Made by a program: the position numbers and the translations under genes
The notes under the pieces: model-generated
What the model was told of the DNA's origin: nothing
Databases searched by the model: none
The model's input: only the letters and a program-made list of their open reading frames with translations
Origin: Terriglobia bacterium
GTDB taxonomy: Bacteria; Acidobacteriota; Terriglobia; Terriglobales; Acidobacteriaceae
Length of the DNA: 64,000 nt
Reading direction: 5' to 3'
Assembly (NCBI GenBank): GCA_020072815.1
Contig: JAIQGE010000002.1
Location: 62,001 to 126,000 of the forward strand
Part shown: piece by piece, positions 9,909 to 19,984 of the stretch
Numbering within the stretch: the stretch's first letter is position 1
How the letters are laid out: the number at the start of each line of letters is the position of its first letter

Positions 9909-9966
9909 ATGAACTCTACCGCTGATCCGCGCTTATCAGAGTTCATCAGCGGCAAGGGTTTTTCTC
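9909..9966 (+). promoter_or_regulatory. Attenuator-like pair of competing hairpins
   Basis: Two perfect stems compete here. ATGAACTCT (9909-9917) pairs with AGAGTTCAT (9938-9946). CCGCTGAT (9919-9926) pairs with ATCAGCGG (9945-9952). They cross and share 9945-9946, so both cannot form together except as a pseudoknot. The second is followed by CAAGGG and a run of five T. It may only be the terminator of the preceding gene, but the layout is that of a terminator and antiterminator before the hydantoinase B gene. Confidence 0.45.
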
Positions 9967-9984
9967 GGGTACACTTGTCTTCCC

Positions 9985-11595
<1,611 letters not shown>

Positions 11596-11716
11596 GTTGC
11601 GGCGAGTAGATCATGGATGCTGGTGGTGTATTCCAGCGGCAAACTACGGTGATGCTACAGTTTGAACCTGCGCGGCAGGATAGTGGCGCCCGCTGAGATG
11701 ATCTCTGGAGGCAAGA

Positions 11717-12157
11717 ATGAAAGCATCTATGTTTTATCGAATCTCTTCTGTTCTTCTGCTGCTATTTGCCGCCGGACATACGTATGGGTTTCGCCAGAAT
11801 ATTCCGGAATGGAGAGCGGACGCGGTTCTCGGTTTAATGCGTTCCGTCCACTTTGACGCGCAAGGGTTTACCCGGACGTATTGGGACTTCTTCAGCGCCT
11901 TCGGGCTTTTGTTCTCCGTGTTTCTGTTGTTTGCGGCGGTATTAGCATGGCTGCTAGGCGGACTTCCGGCAGAGACTTTGGCGCGCGTGCGGAGCATTGC
12001 GTGGGCGCTGGCCATTTGCTTTGTGGCCGTCACAGCTTTGAGCTGGCGATACGCCTTTACTACCCCTATCGTTTTCTCAGCCCTGATTACGGTGTGCTTG
12101 ATTGCGGCGGCATGGCTTTCAGCGAAGCAGGTTTACGTGCCTCCGTTGCGATCATAA
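11717..12157 (+). CDS. Small multi-pass membrane protein, function unknown
   Basis: A 146-aa protein with four hydrophobic segments: near residues 5-20, 58-80 (FFSAFGLLFSVFLLFAAVLA), 93-110 and 116-136. A conserved-looking periplasmic loop (GFRQNIPEWRADAVLG) links the first two. A good ribosome site (GGAGG, 6 nt before the ATG) fixes the start. I recognise only a general resemblance to short four-helix membrane proteins of unknown role. It stands alone between hyuB and the response regulator. Confidence 0.75.
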   Translation: MKASMFYRISSVLLLLFAAGHTYGFRQNIPEWRADAVLGLMRSVHFDAQGFTRTYWDFFSAFGLLFSVFLLFAAVLAWLLGGLPAETLARVRSIAWALAICFVAVTALSWRYAFTTPIVFSALITVCLIAAAWLSAKQVYVPPLRS

Positions 12158-12190
12158 GGTGAGAGGATTCACACTGCACCTCTGCCAAAA

Positions 12191-12216
12191 CTACCCGAAG
12201 ATTGAATTTCGGGTAG
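12191..12216. other. Perfect 9-bp hairpin between genes
   Basis: CTACCCGAA (12191-12199) and TTCGGGTAG (12208-12216) form a perfect 9-bp stem with an 8-nt loop. No T-run follows, so it is a weak terminator candidate. It could instead be a leader structure of the response regulator that starts 62 nt downstream. Confidence 0.5.
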
Positions 12217-12277
12217 CAACTCCGGTAGAGTTACTTGCCTCCCCCGAATAGGTCCAAGATTGGTCCCGAGTATCGCT

Positions 12278-13348
12278 ATGAGTGCAAGCCGCGTTCTGAT
12301 CGTTGATGGCGAAGAATCCCTGGCAAAGCTGATTGCGAACACGCTGGCTGAGGCCGGCCATGAGGTCACGCGAGTTGCATCCGGCGCAGAAGCGTTGGCT
12401 GTGCTCGGCTCCAGCGGCGAGTATGATTTGATGCTCAGCGAGCTGGCCATGCCGGGTATGGATGGCGTGGCGCTCCTGCAACACTGTAAAGAACGCTACC
12501 CTGACATGCCGGTGATCCTCTGCGCCGGCACCAATGACGCTTCCGTGGCACTGGACGCCATTCGCCGCGGGGCCTACGACTACCTGCTCAGGCCTTTCGA
12601 AGATGAACAACTCCTGGCGATTACCGGACGGGCGCTGGAATACCGCCGGCTCAAGCTGGACAATCGCGTCTACCAGTCGAATCTGGAATCGCTGGTTGCG
12701 GCGCGCACCCAGCAACTCCACGACGCCATGATTGACCTGGAGCGCTCCTATGACACGACGATTGAAATCGCCGCTGACTTGCAAGGTCTCAAGGACTCAG
12801 CTACCGGCGTCCATGCCCGCCGCGTGACGGCGTTCACCATTGCTCTGGGCCGCGCGCTGGGGCTGGACGGAGAAAAAATCCGCGTGGTAGCGCGCGCCGC
12901 CATCCTACATGACATCGGCATGATCGCCGTGCCGGACGCCATCATCCGCAAGCCCGGCCCGCTCTCTCCGGAAGAGGACCGGATTCAGCGCGAGCATTGC
13001 TTCCGCGGCTACCAAGTGCTCAAAAAGATCCCGTTTCTCACTGAGGCCGCCGAACTGGTTTACGCCCATGAGGAGCGCTATGACGGGACGGGCTTCCCCC
13101 GCGGCTTGAAAGGTGAGGCCATCCCCCAGGGCGCACGGATTTTCTCCGTGGCCCACGCCTTTGACGCCATCCTCACGGAGCGCCCTTACCGCGCGGCAAA
13201 GGGCCTGGCTGAAGCGCGCGTGGAAATCGCCCAACTGGCCGGCAAACAGTTTGATCCGGCAGTGGTCCGCGTTTTCCTGGACATGCCGGACAAGGTCTGG
13301 ATGGAATTGCGCTCGGAAGTGGACAAGCAGGCTGTGCCTTCTTCCTGA
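12278..13348 (+). CDS. Degenerate receiver plus HD-GYP-type domain protein
   Basis: A 356-aa protein with an N-terminal receiver fold (residues 4-120), a short coiled linker and a C-terminal HD-GYP-like domain (about 165-345). The receiver's key residues are altered. The phospho-Asp position is Glu55 in LSELAMPGMDG, the second acidic residue is Gly (VDGEE), the Thr position is Ala and the Lys is Arg (LLRPFED). The HD domain keeps LHDIG but has Met for Lys after it, HE for the second HH pair, GFP for GYP and His for Asp in SVAHAFDAI. HD-GYP proteins hydrolyse cyclic di-GMP; this one may have altered or lost activity. I chose the ATG at 12278 because the receiver begins there. Confidence 0.85.
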   Translation: MSASRVLIVDGEESLAKLIANTLAEAGHEVTRVASGAEALAVLGSSGEYDLMLSELAMPGMDGVALLQHCKERYPDMPVILCAGTNDASVALDAIRRGAYDYLLRPFEDEQLLAITGRALEYRRLKLDNRVYQSNLESLVAARTQQLHDAMIDLERSYDTTIEIAADLQGLKDSATGVHARRVTAFTIALGRALGLDGEKIRVVARAAILHDIGMIAVPDAIIRKPGPLSPEEDRIQREHCFRGYQVLKKIPFLTEAAELVYAHEERYDGTGFPRGLKGEAIPQGARIFSVAHAFDAILTERPYRAAKGLAEARVEIAQLAGKQFDPAVVRVFLDMPDKVWMELRSEVDKQAVPSS

Positions 13349-13458
13349 CTTCGCGCAGCGAAGCCCGGCGGTCTCCGAGATCGCGCATTGACTCCTCCCG
13401 CGAACGCCTGCTAAACTCAATGAATTCATAGCACTTATCCCACCAAGAAGGTTTCCAC

Positions 13459-14190
13459 GTGCAAGGTTATACCCGCCGTCAATTGAAGACTGATAAGTTC
13501 GCTGAGACCGCGCAGGGCGCCGCCACCTGGGCCGCTGGGCACCAAAGTTCTGTCATCTGGGCCATCGGGCTGGTCGTGGTCGTGGCCCTGGCGTTCGCCG
13601 GATTCATGACCTGGCAGGGCCGCCAGACTGAACAGGGCAACTTGGCGCTGGCCGCCGCGCTGCGGACTTATGGCGCGCCTCTGCGGCCGGCAGGAGCAGC
13701 CGCAGTTGCCGGGGAAAAAAGCTATGCCACCGCGGCCGAGCGGGCCAAAGCTTCGCAAAAGGAATTGAAAGCCGTCGCTGACAAATTTACCTATACCGGC
13801 CCGGGCCGCATGGCCCGTTATCTGGGCGGCGTGGCCGCCATGCAGGCGGGCGACAACGCCACCGCCGAGCAGGAACTGAAGGCCGCCGCCGACCTGCGCG
13901 ACAAGGAAATCGCCGCGCTGGCCAAGCTCTCTCTGGCATCGCTCTACCGGTCAACCAACCGCGCGGCCGATGCTTCCAAGGTTTACAAAGACCTGGCGGA
14001 CCATCCTACGGACACGGTCCCCAAGACGCGCGCCCAACTGGAGCTGGCGGAAATGTATGAGACTTCCGCTCCCGACCAGGCGGCCGCCATTTACCAGCAG
14101 ATACAGAAGGACAACCCCAAGAGCGTCGCGGCGCAGATCGCCGGTTCCAAGCTGAACGCCGGCAAGCAGCCGGGCGCCATGAACTTCTAA
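13459..14190 (+). CDS. YfgM-like membrane-anchored tetratricopeptide protein
   Basis: A 243-aa protein with one membrane anchor at residues 31-52 (VIWAIGLVVVVALAFAGF) after a 30-residue cytoplasmic tail. A periplasmic helical-repeat domain follows. Repeats such as AEQELKAAADLRDKEIAALA and 'LELAEMYETSAPDQAAAIY' give the TPR pattern. The arrangement matches the TPR_21/YfgM group, ancillary factors of the Sec translocon, but low-complexity TPR sequence makes exact assignment risky. The start is GTG at 13459, with an AGAAGG site (13445-13450) upstream. It stands between the receiver gene and the YtxH gene on the same strand. Confidence 0.78.
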   Translation: MQGYTRRQLKTDKFAETAQGAATWAAGHQSSVIWAIGLVVVVALAFAGFMTWQGRQTEQGNLALAAALRTYGAPLRPAGAAAVAGEKSYATAAERAKASQKELKAVADKFTYTGPGRMARYLGGVAAMQAGDNATAEQELKAAADLRDKEIAALAKLSLASLYRSTNRAADASKVYKDLADHPTDTVPKTRAQLELAEMYETSAPDQAAAIYQQIQKDNPKSVAAQIAGSKLNAGKQPGAMNF

Positions 14191-14355
14191 CAACGCTCTG
14201 GACTTTGCGCCAGGGTGGCATAAAAGAGTAGGCTCTCTTTGTCCGCTTTTTCCTGAAGCGGCGAGTTTTCCGGCATTCTATTGCGACCGAGCGGCCGCGT
14301 ATTCTTCCACCGAATTTCCGGACTTTCCTGGCCGAAGTCCATCGAGGAGCTCCCC

Positions 14356-14580
14356 ATGAAATCTTTTCTTGCAGGTTTAGGTATTGGCATTGGAATCGGA
14401 TTGCTTTTTGCCCCGTTGAGCGGCGAAGAGACCCGTGAGAGCCTGGCGGACCGCGCCGGCGACCTCGCCGGTTCCACCCGTGATCTGGTGGTGGAAGGAC
14501 GCAAGCGCGTCCGCAACGCGGCCACCGCCCTGCGTACCCCAGCCGAAGCCACGGGCACGGAAGGTTTGGGGAATTCGTAA
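14356..14580 (+). CDS. YtxH-domain small protein
   Basis: A 74-aa protein whose N-terminus is a Gly-rich membrane segment (FLAGLGIGIGIGLLFAP), immediately followed by the YtxH signature LLFAPLSGEETRESL. The rest is a charged helix. Such proteins occur widely as general-stress or envelope-associated small proteins; their biochemical role is not established. The ATG at 14356 is preceded by GAGGAG at good distance, so I rejected an in-frame start 25 codons upstream. Confidence 0.8.
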   Translation: MKSFLAGLGIGIGIGLLFAPLSGEETRESLADRAGDLAGSTRDLVVEGRKRVRNAATALRTPAEATGTEGLGNS

Positions 14581-14641
14581 GCAACAGCGCCGGGGAATCC
14601 CGCTGGCGAACCTTGCGGAGATCACAACGAATCGCAGCGTA

Positions 14642-14664
14642 GAGACGTGGCACGGCCACGTCTC
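14642..14664. repeat. Palindromic repeat, GAGACGTGGC copy
   Basis: A perfect 10-bp inverted repeat, GAGACGTGGC / GCCACGTCTC, with loop ACG, preceded by CGTA. The same element with T for C and A for G in the stem lies at 56224-56246. It could serve as the terminator of the YtxH gene, but the shared sequence marks it as a dispersed palindromic family. Confidence 0.75.
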
Positions 14665-14775
14665 TTAATACCTATGCGCTCGAGCCATCCTTGACACTCC
14701 ATCCGCCCGGCCTTTATCCTTAACACTGTCCCCAGCGTAACCTCTGCTAGGCATTCAAGATTCTGGAGTAGCCCT

Positions 14776-15327
14776 ATGTTTATAAAAATAAAGGATCTTG
14801 AACTCCGGAAATTGGAATTTGACGAAAGCTTCCCTCCCGGCGCGATTGATTTTGGTGAGGACATCGTCCAAAAAGTCCCGCTGCAAGCGGCAGGACGGGC
14901 GGAGTTGATTCGCGAGCACCGCGGCGGCAAGAACGTGGTGGAGGACATCCGGATCGTCGCCAAGATTGCCACGGGCATCGAGGTGTATTGCGCACGTTGC
15001 CTGGAGCCGGTGAGTAATTCTGTCGCCGAGTTGTTCGATCTGATCTACCGTCCGTTGGGCATTGACGCCAAGGGCGAAGAGGCTTCCATCAGCTCGGCGG
15101 AGACGGAAATCGGGTACTATCAAGGTGAGGGCCTGCTGCTGGAAGACGTCCTGAAAGAGCAGGTTCTACTGGCCCTGCCGGTGAAGCAAGTCTGCAAGCC
15201 CGGCTGCAAGGGGCTTTGCCCGCAATGCGGGACGAACCTGAACCAGAGCAAGTGCGATTGCGTGGTCGCGGTGGCTGAGCCGCGCTGGGCCGCTCTGGAA
15301 GATATCCGCAAGAAGCTGGAGCGGTAA
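14776..15327 (+). CDS. yceD: YceD/DUF177 protein, linked to L32 and 23S rRNA accumulation
   Basis: A 183-aa protein with the DUF177 core (ATGIEVYCARCLEPVS, Cys72 and Cys75) and a C-terminal Cys-rich segment (Cys140, 144, 148, 151, 160, 162) that probably binds zinc. DUF177 proteins are nearly always encoded directly before rpmF, as here (58 nt), and are needed for normal 23S rRNA accumulation in studied bacteria and plastids. The ATG has a GGAG 9 nt upstream. This gene opens the yceD-rpmF-plsX-fabD cluster. Confidence 0.9.
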   Translation: MFIKIKDLELRKLEFDESFPPGAIDFGEDIVQKVPLQAAGRAELIREHRGGKNVVEDIRIVAKIATGIEVYCARCLEPVSNSVAELFDLIYRPLGIDAKGEEASISSAETEIGYYQGEGLLLEDVLKEQVLLALPVKQVCKPGCKGLCPQCGTNLNQSKCDCVVAVAEPRWAALEDIRKKLER

Positions 15328-15385
15328 GACAAGAATTTTTGCGCAGCGGCCGCGGGTCGCGCGCCATGAAAGGTAACTGGATACA

Positions 15386-15571
15386 ATGGCAAATCCTAAA
15401 CGGCGGCACTCGCAAACGCGCACCTCGACGCGCCGCGCTCACGATCATCTGACGGCGGTGACGGTTTCCGAATGCCCCAACTGTCACGAACGCAAGCTGC
15501 CCCATCGCGTATGTCCTAAGTGTGGATATTACAAGGGCCGCGAAGTAGTGGAAGTCAAGGAAACCAAGTAA
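15386..15571 (+). CDS. rpmF: 50S ribosomal protein L32
   Basis: At 61 aa it is a full-length L32. It begins with the basic [20 protein letters not shown] block and carries the zinc-binding pairs C30-x2-C33 and C43-x2-C46, so it is the Zn-containing (C+) form. It binds 23S rRNA near the peptidyl-transferase region. The position between yceD and plsX is the classic bacterial arrangement linking ribosome and phospholipid synthesis. Confidence 0.97.
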   Translation: MANPKRRHSQTRTSTRRAHDHLTAVTVSECPNCHERKLPHRVCPKCGYYKGREVVEVKETK

Positions 15572-15584
15572 AATCGCACATTCA

Positions 15585-16628
15585 GTGGAAACGCTCATAG
15601 CTGTTGACGCCATGGGGTCTGACCGGGCCCCCAAGCCTGAAGTGGAAGGCTCTTTGCTGGCTGTGCAGCACTATCCCGGAGTGAGGGTGCTGCTGGTCGG
15701 GCCGGAAGCGCAGCTCAAACGCGAGCTGGCTGGACATCCCTCTGCCGCGCACTCGGCCATTGAAGTGGTCAACGCCACCCAGGTCATCACCATGCACGAT
15801 AAGCCGGTGCAGGCGGTGCGGACCAAGAAAGATTCCAGCATCCACGTGGGCCTGCGCCTGGTGCGCGACAAAAAAGTCGTGGGCTTCGTCACCGCCGGCA
15901 ACACCGGCGCCGCCATGACCGCCGCCAAGATGGTGCTGGGCGCGCTGCCCGGCGTGGACCGCCCGGCGCTGGCCAGCGTTTTCCCCACATCCATGGGCAA
16001 GCCTTCCATCCTGATTGATGTGGGCGCCAACGTGGATTCCAAGCCCCAGAACCTGGCCCAGTTCGCCATCATGGGCGAAATCTATTTTCGCGCCATCTTC
16101 GGCGCCGCCAAGCCCACTGTGGGTCTGCTCTCCGTGGGTGAAGAAGAAACCAAGGGCAACGACCTTACCCGCCATGCCCACGCGCTGCTCAAGGAGCTGC
16201 CGCTGAATTTTATCGGCAACGTGGAAGGCCGCGATCTCTACAACGGCCGCGTGGACGTGATCGTCTGCGACGGCTTTGCCGGCAACGTGGCCCTGAAGAT
16301 TTCAGAAGGCCTGGTGGATGCCGTCCGCTACCTGCTGAAAGAGTCTTTGAATTCGACCATCACTTCACAGGTGGGCGCGTTGCTGGCGCGCAAAGCGTTC
16401 ACCAACTTCGGACGCCGCCTGGACTATTCCGAATTTGGCGGCGCGCCGCTGCTGGGGATCAAAGGCGTGGCCATTGTCGGCCACGGCGCGTCCAACGCCA
16501 ACGCCATCAAGAACGCCGTCCGCGTGGCCAAACAGTTTCACGAGTCCGGCATCAACCAGCGCATCGAGCAGGAAATCACCGCCGCCCGCGTGGAAGCCGC
16601 GGCCGCCCGCCTGGAAGAAAACGCATGA
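15585..16628 (+). CDS. plsX: Phosphate acyltransferase PlsX
   Basis: A 347-aa enzyme that converts acyl-ACP to acyl-phosphate, the first step of glycerophospholipid synthesis with PlsY. Family blocks are [15 protein letters not shown] at the N-terminus, [14 protein letters not shown], then [18 protein letters not shown] and '[16 protein letters not shown]'. The C-terminal '[19 protein letters not shown]' is typical too. The start is GTG, 13 nt after the rpmF stop, and the end overlaps fabD by 4 nt (ATGA). It probably associates with the membrane face. Confidence 0.97.
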   Translation: METLIAVDAMGSDRAPKPEVEGSLLAVQHYPGVRVLLVGPEAQLKRELAGHPSAAHSAIEVVNATQVITMHDKPVQAVRTKKDSSIHVGLRLVRDKKVVGFVTAGNTGAAMTAAKMVLGALPGVDRPALASVFPTSMGKPSILIDVGANVDSKPQNLAQFAIMGEIYFRAIFGAAKPTVGLLSVGEEETKGNDLTRHAHALLKELPLNFIGNVEGRDLYNGRVDVIVCDGFAGNVALKISEGLVDAVRYLLKESLNSTITSQVGALLARKAFTNFGRRLDYSEFGGAPLLGIKGVAIVGHGASNANAIKNAVRVAKQFHESGINQRIEQEITAARVEAAAARLEENA

Positions 16629-17578
16629 GTCTGCCCAACGTCGCTTTCCTCTTTCCTGGACAAGGTTCACAAGCCGCGGGGATGGGGAAGGAACTCGCCG
16701 CTCTGTATCCCGTCGCGCAAAAAACTTTTCAAGAAGCCGATGCCGCCCTGGGATTCAGCCTGTCGCAACTGTGCTTTGAAGGCCCTGACGACCGGCTGCG
16801 CATGACCGAGATCACCCAGCCGGCCATCTTGACGGTGAGCGTGGCCGCGGCGCGGGTCCTGGCCGAAAAGGGAATTACCCCGCAATTTGTCGCCGGGCAC
16901 AGCCTGGGCGAATACTCCGCCCACGTAGTTGCCGGGACGCTGGATTTCGCTGACGCCGTGCGCACCGTGCGCAATCGCGGCAAGTACATGCAGGAAGCTG
17001 TCCCCGCGGGCAAGGGGGCGATGGCGGCCATCCTGGCCATGCCCATTGACCAGCTCCAGCAAGTCTGCGTGGACGCCGCGCAAGGCGAAGTGGTGCAGCC
17101 GGCCAACGTGAACTCGCCCGACCAGATCGTGATCTCCGGCGCAGTCGCGGCCGTGGCCCGTGCCGCCGAACTGGCCAAAGATCGCGGCGCCAAACGGGCC
17201 ATCATGCTGGAGGTAAGCGCGCCTTTCCATTGCGCGCTCATGCAGCCCGCGCAGGACCGCCTGGCCAAAGACCTGCACGCGCTCAAGTTTGCCGATCCAA
17301 AGGTCGCCGTGGTCAGCAACATTGACGCCGAACCCAAGACTTCAGGCGACGCCTCGCGCGACGCTCTCATCCGCCAGGTCACCGGGACTGTCCAGTGGGT
17401 GGGCTGTGTGCAGAAGCTGATCGCCCTGGGCGCGAAGACGTTTGTCGAAGTCGGGCCCGGCAAGGTCCTCACCGGGCTGATGCGGTCCATTGACCGCGCG
17501 CAAACGGCGATGAACGTGGGCGACGAAGCATCACTCGCCAAAGCGATAAATTTCTTCGCTTCTCCTGCACAACAGTAG
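16625..17578 (+). CDS. fabD: Malonyl-CoA:ACP transacylase
   Basis: A 317-aa cytosolic enzyme that loads malonate onto ACP for fatty-acid chain extension. The N-terminal [14 protein letters not shown] motif, the nucleophile Ser93 in [10 protein letters not shown] and His202 in SAPFHCALM form the active site. The C-terminal [10 protein letters not shown] strand is present. The ATGA overlap with plsX indicates coupled translation. In many bacteria fabH lies between plsX and fabD; it is missing here. Confidence 0.97.
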   Translation: MSLPNVAFLFPGQGSQAAGMGKELAALYPVAQKTFQEADAALGFSLSQLCFEGPDDRLRMTEITQPAILTVSVAAARVLAEKGITPQFVAGHSLGEYSAHVVAGTLDFADAVRTVRNRGKYMQEAVPAGKGAMAAILAMPIDQLQQVCVDAAQGEVVQPANVNSPDQIVISGAVAAVARAAELAKDRGAKRAIMLEVSAPFHCALMQPAQDRLAKDLHALKFADPKVAVVSNIDAEPKTSGDASRDALIRQVTGTVQWVGCVQKLIALGAKTFVEVGPGKVLTGLMRSIDRAQTAMNVGDEASLAKAINFFASPAQQ

Positions 17579-17609
17579 TACATTGGGCTGAAGCCGAGAG
17601 TTTGTTCCC

Positions 17610-18224
17610 ATGAACCATCTTGCCCGCCTGCTGGTACTCCTAGCTGTATCTTCCCTTGCTGCTCAATCGCTGAAGAATGAAGACCTTGGTATTTCAATTA
17701 CCAACAAGCCCCAGTTGTTTGTTGCCGAGATTCTTGACGTCAAAAAGATGGATTTGGCGAACAGGAAAGCTGTATTTCTCAATCGCGGAAGAGTCATGGA
17801 AAGAGTGAAACTCAGTCATGGCGGCGGCACGAGGATATACCGCTTCGACGATGGATTCTCTGAGAACACCGAAGTGAAGCTTGGCTGGCAGATGCCACTT
17901 GCTCGAGAACTCTGGCTGGCGTATTACGAATGGGGATGGTATATGGCAAGTTCGGCGCATTCAGGGGCAGTTCAGGTCTTTGAGCTGCGAGAGGGCAAGG
18001 TATTTATCATCCAGCAAATAGATTTTGATATGCATCATGGTGGTCATGCAGTGGGCGCATCCTTCGATCCAAAAAGGAAAATTCTGACCGTGCGGTCCGT
18101 CCCATTTGACTCGCCGAAGGGTCGCTGCTGCCCTATCTACATTAACACTGTCACCTTCCGCTGGGACGGACAGCGGTTCGTCCGCATCAGCGCCAAGCGA
18201 GCCCCAATTTCCAAACAAGACTAA
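17610..18224 (+). CDS. Hypothetical secreted protein
   Basis: A 204-aa protein with a Sec signal peptide (HLARLLVLLAVSSLAAQS). The mature part is mixed and beta-rich, with a 'LWLAYYEWGWYMASSAHSG' stretch and a late pair of Cys in KGRCCPIYIN. I recognise no family. Base composition is visibly more AT-rich than the neighbouring fabD, so a different history is possible. The gene follows fabD by 31 nt but has no functional link to it that I can see. A weak GCGGC/GCCGC hairpin with ATTTT follows the stop. Confidence 0.7.
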   Translation: MNHLARLLVLLAVSSLAAQSLKNEDLGISITNKPQLFVAEILDVKKMDLANRKAVFLNRGRVMERVKLSHGGGTRIYRFDDGFSENTEVKLGWQMPLARELWLAYYEWGWYMASSAHSGAVQVFELREGKVFIIQQIDFDMHHGGHAVGASFDPKRKILTVRSVPFDSPKGRCCPIYINTVTFRWDGQRFVRISAKRAPISKQD

Positions 18225-18298
18225 GCGGCCAAGCCGCATTTTGCTCCCGTTCAACCTTCTCCACAGAGCTGCTGTTTGTTCCTGAGATCCGGCGTCCT

Positions 18299-19111
18299 TC
18301 ACAAAGCCGTATTTCCCGCGTCCATGTTGTTAGGAGCGGACATCAAGGCCATCATATGCTGAATATCAAAGGCTTCTTTGCGGACGCGCTGATCGTAGTA
18401 AACAAGCGTTAGGGCGCTGGCGCTCACCGGGCCAAACAGGATTTCTCCGACCGCGGTGCTGATCTGGCTTAGCGCCTGTGGCGCGAACGTTGCCGCAACA
18501 TGGAATACCTTGGAACTCAGGGCGGTCACGCCCGCATCCAGCGCGAATGACATACCGGCGGCAAAGATCGTTGTGAGAAAGTAGACGACGATGACCCGGC
18601 CAACGGAATCGCTGGTCAACGATGAGCTTCGTTTCAAGGACTCATTTCCCGTGATGTTTTCAAGGACTACGGCGGGAACCGCAATTCCATACACTCCCGC
18701 CCAATAAATCCCGGGCACGATGCACAGCATGGCGCCAAAGCCAACGATTAGGCCAACCACAAAAGAGACGTACAGCACTCTGAGGGCCTTGGCCCACACG
18801 CGCGCAAAGCAGGCAACCATGCTGGTGGGCCGGTCGAGATAGACATCGGAGACGCCAAAAGTTGTGGCTGCCGTTACGATCGCGCCCGCGAACATGGAAG
18901 CAACCAGCGTGCCCACAATACCGAGCCCGGTCACGAATGTTTCCAGTTTTTGGTCGCCAGCGGCAGGAAGCGTCACGACAAGCTGCAGCAGCAGCAGGAC
19001 AAGATTCGGAACCGCGCTGATGCCGATGAACAGCAGGAAGTTCCGCCGGTAGATGTTAAACGTCTCATCGAGCAGCTTGCCTAGCGACAGCGGAAGCAGT
19101 GTATGGGTCAT
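18299..19111 (-). CDS. Integral membrane protein (GPDPase_memb-like), function unknown
   Basis: A 270-aa membrane protein. It begins with the amphipathic 'LLPLSLGKLLDETFNIYRRN' block that often opens proteins resembling the membrane domain of glycerophosphodiester phosphodiesterases. About six hydrophobic segments follow, for example FLLFIGISAVPNLVLLLLQL and 'AVVLENITGNESLKRSSSL'. The ENITGNESLKRS motif between helices is characteristic of this family. No catalytic phosphodiesterase domain is present, so transport or scaffold roles are guesses. The ATG at 19111 was chosen because the first conserved block starts there; a 50-codon upstream extension is low-complexity. Confidence 0.75.
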   Translation of the reverse strand: MTHTLLPLSLGKLLDETFNIYRRNFLLFIGISAVPNLVLLLLQLVVTLPAAGDQKLETFVTGLGIVGTLVASMFAGAIVTAATTFGVSDVYLDRPTSMVACFARVWAKALRVLYVSFVVGLIVGFGAMLCIVPGIYWAGVYGIAVPAVVLENITGNESLKRSSSLTSDSVGRVIVVYFLTTIFAAGMSFALDAGVTALSSKVFHVAATFAPQALSQISTAVGEILFGPVSASALTLVYYDQRVRKEAFDIQHMMALMSAPNNMDAGNTAL

Positions 19112-19179
19112 GATTCCTCGTTCAGAAGCCTTGCGGTAATCAAATCGCGATATTCTACCCGAAGCAGGCCGCGTGCCTT

Positions 19180-19324
19180 GCCCCTCAGGTCCGGCATCCG
19201 GTCCGCGGACATGTTGATTCTTGTTTCGTTTTGGTTCTTGAGTCCTTATAATTCCGGGCATCGTATAGGGCTTCCCCCGCCTGACGACTCACAAAGATTC
19301 CAAAGAGACCTAGGAGATCCAGAC
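19180..19324 (+). promoter_or_regulatory. Duplicated promoter/leader, copy A
   Basis: This leader of a lysine-rich mini-gene shares GCCCCTCAGGTNCGGNATNCGG, GTTTTGG, a perfect TATAAT (19247-19252) and a CACAAAGA..GAGATC leader with copy B at 19841-19984. The spacing GTTTTGG-12 nt-TATAAT is identical in both. The -35 hexamer is weak (TTTCGT, 17 nt before TATAAT). The conserved part ends at the purine-rich ribosome site, so the whole transcription start unit was duplicated. Confidence 0.65.
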
Positions 19325-19648
19325 ATGAAGACAATTGCTAAATTAGTGGCCGTTTGCCTGTTGCTGGGCTCGCTGAGCTTCGCGCAAGGTGGCGTGTCCG
19401 CGGGCAAGACCGACGACACCAAGAAGACAGCCTCCTCCAAGGGAAAAGGTAAGACCACAACCAAAGTTGCAAGCAAAGGCGGCGACAAGGACAAAGGGAA
19501 GCGCACAGCCACCGCCACCAGCAAGGGCAAAGGCAAGACGATCGAAACGAGCAAGGGCAAAGGCAAAGGCGCCAGCACAAGCAAGGGAAAAGGAAAGGGT
19601 ACGGGCACGACCAAGAAGGGTGGGGACGACAAGGGCGGCAAGAAGTAA
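19325..19648 (+). CDS. Lysine-rich secreted mini-protein A
   Basis: A 107-aa protein with a signal peptide (MKTIAKLVAVCLLLGSLSFA) followed by a low-complexity, extremely basic tail built from SKGKGKG-type repeats. It ends in KKGGDDKGGKK. No folded domain is visible. The composition resembles histone-H1-like tails, but export is predicted, so binding of extracellular or envelope polyanions (DNA, LPS, polysaccharide) is a reasonable guess only. The signal peptide, tail end and promoter are shared with the next gene, so they are recent paralogues. Confidence 0.75.
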   Translation: MKTIAKLVAVCLLLGSLSFAQGGVSAGKTDDTKKTASSKGKGKTTTKVASKGGDKDKGKRTATATSKGKGKTIETSKGKGKGASTSKGKGKGTGTTKKGGDDKGGKK

Positions 19649-19840
19649 CCGTCGCGAAGTCTCCTTGGTCGGCTACATTTTGGCGCCGAGCTTGAAGACC
19701 TTGAGGCGGGCGTCGCCCATGCTATGGCCCGCCGCGTGGCTGGAACTCATCCACATGGGTGAGCTGCGTTCGGTGCCCGTCGGCGCTCAGATCCTCCCCT
19801 CTTTCCGCGACGGTTTTTCTACCGTTCAATCCCCAAAACA

Positions 19841-19984
19841 GCCCCTCAGGTGCGGTATGCGGCCAATCATCTTATTTAGTTCAGTTTTGGCCATTAAATC
19901 TCTATAATTCCACGGCATTCGGACAGGGCCTCCCCGGCCCTTAATCACAAAGAGTCACAAGAGACCAAAGGAGATCTAGGAGAC
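19841..19984 (+). promoter_or_regulatory. Duplicated promoter/leader, copy B
   Basis: Copy B of the leader seen at 19180-19324: GCCCCTCAGGTGCGGTATGCGG, GTTTTGG (19884-19890), TATAAT (19903-19908) and AGGAGATCTAGGAGAC before the ATG. The rest of the 336-nt gap (19649-19840) shows no gene or repeat that I can support. Confidence 0.65.

Noticed and set aside
19246-19641. Pro/Leu-rich minus-strand frame opposite the lysine-rich gene
   Set aside because: It is the mirror of the Lys/Gly repeats; the plus strand has promoter, ribosome site and signal peptide.
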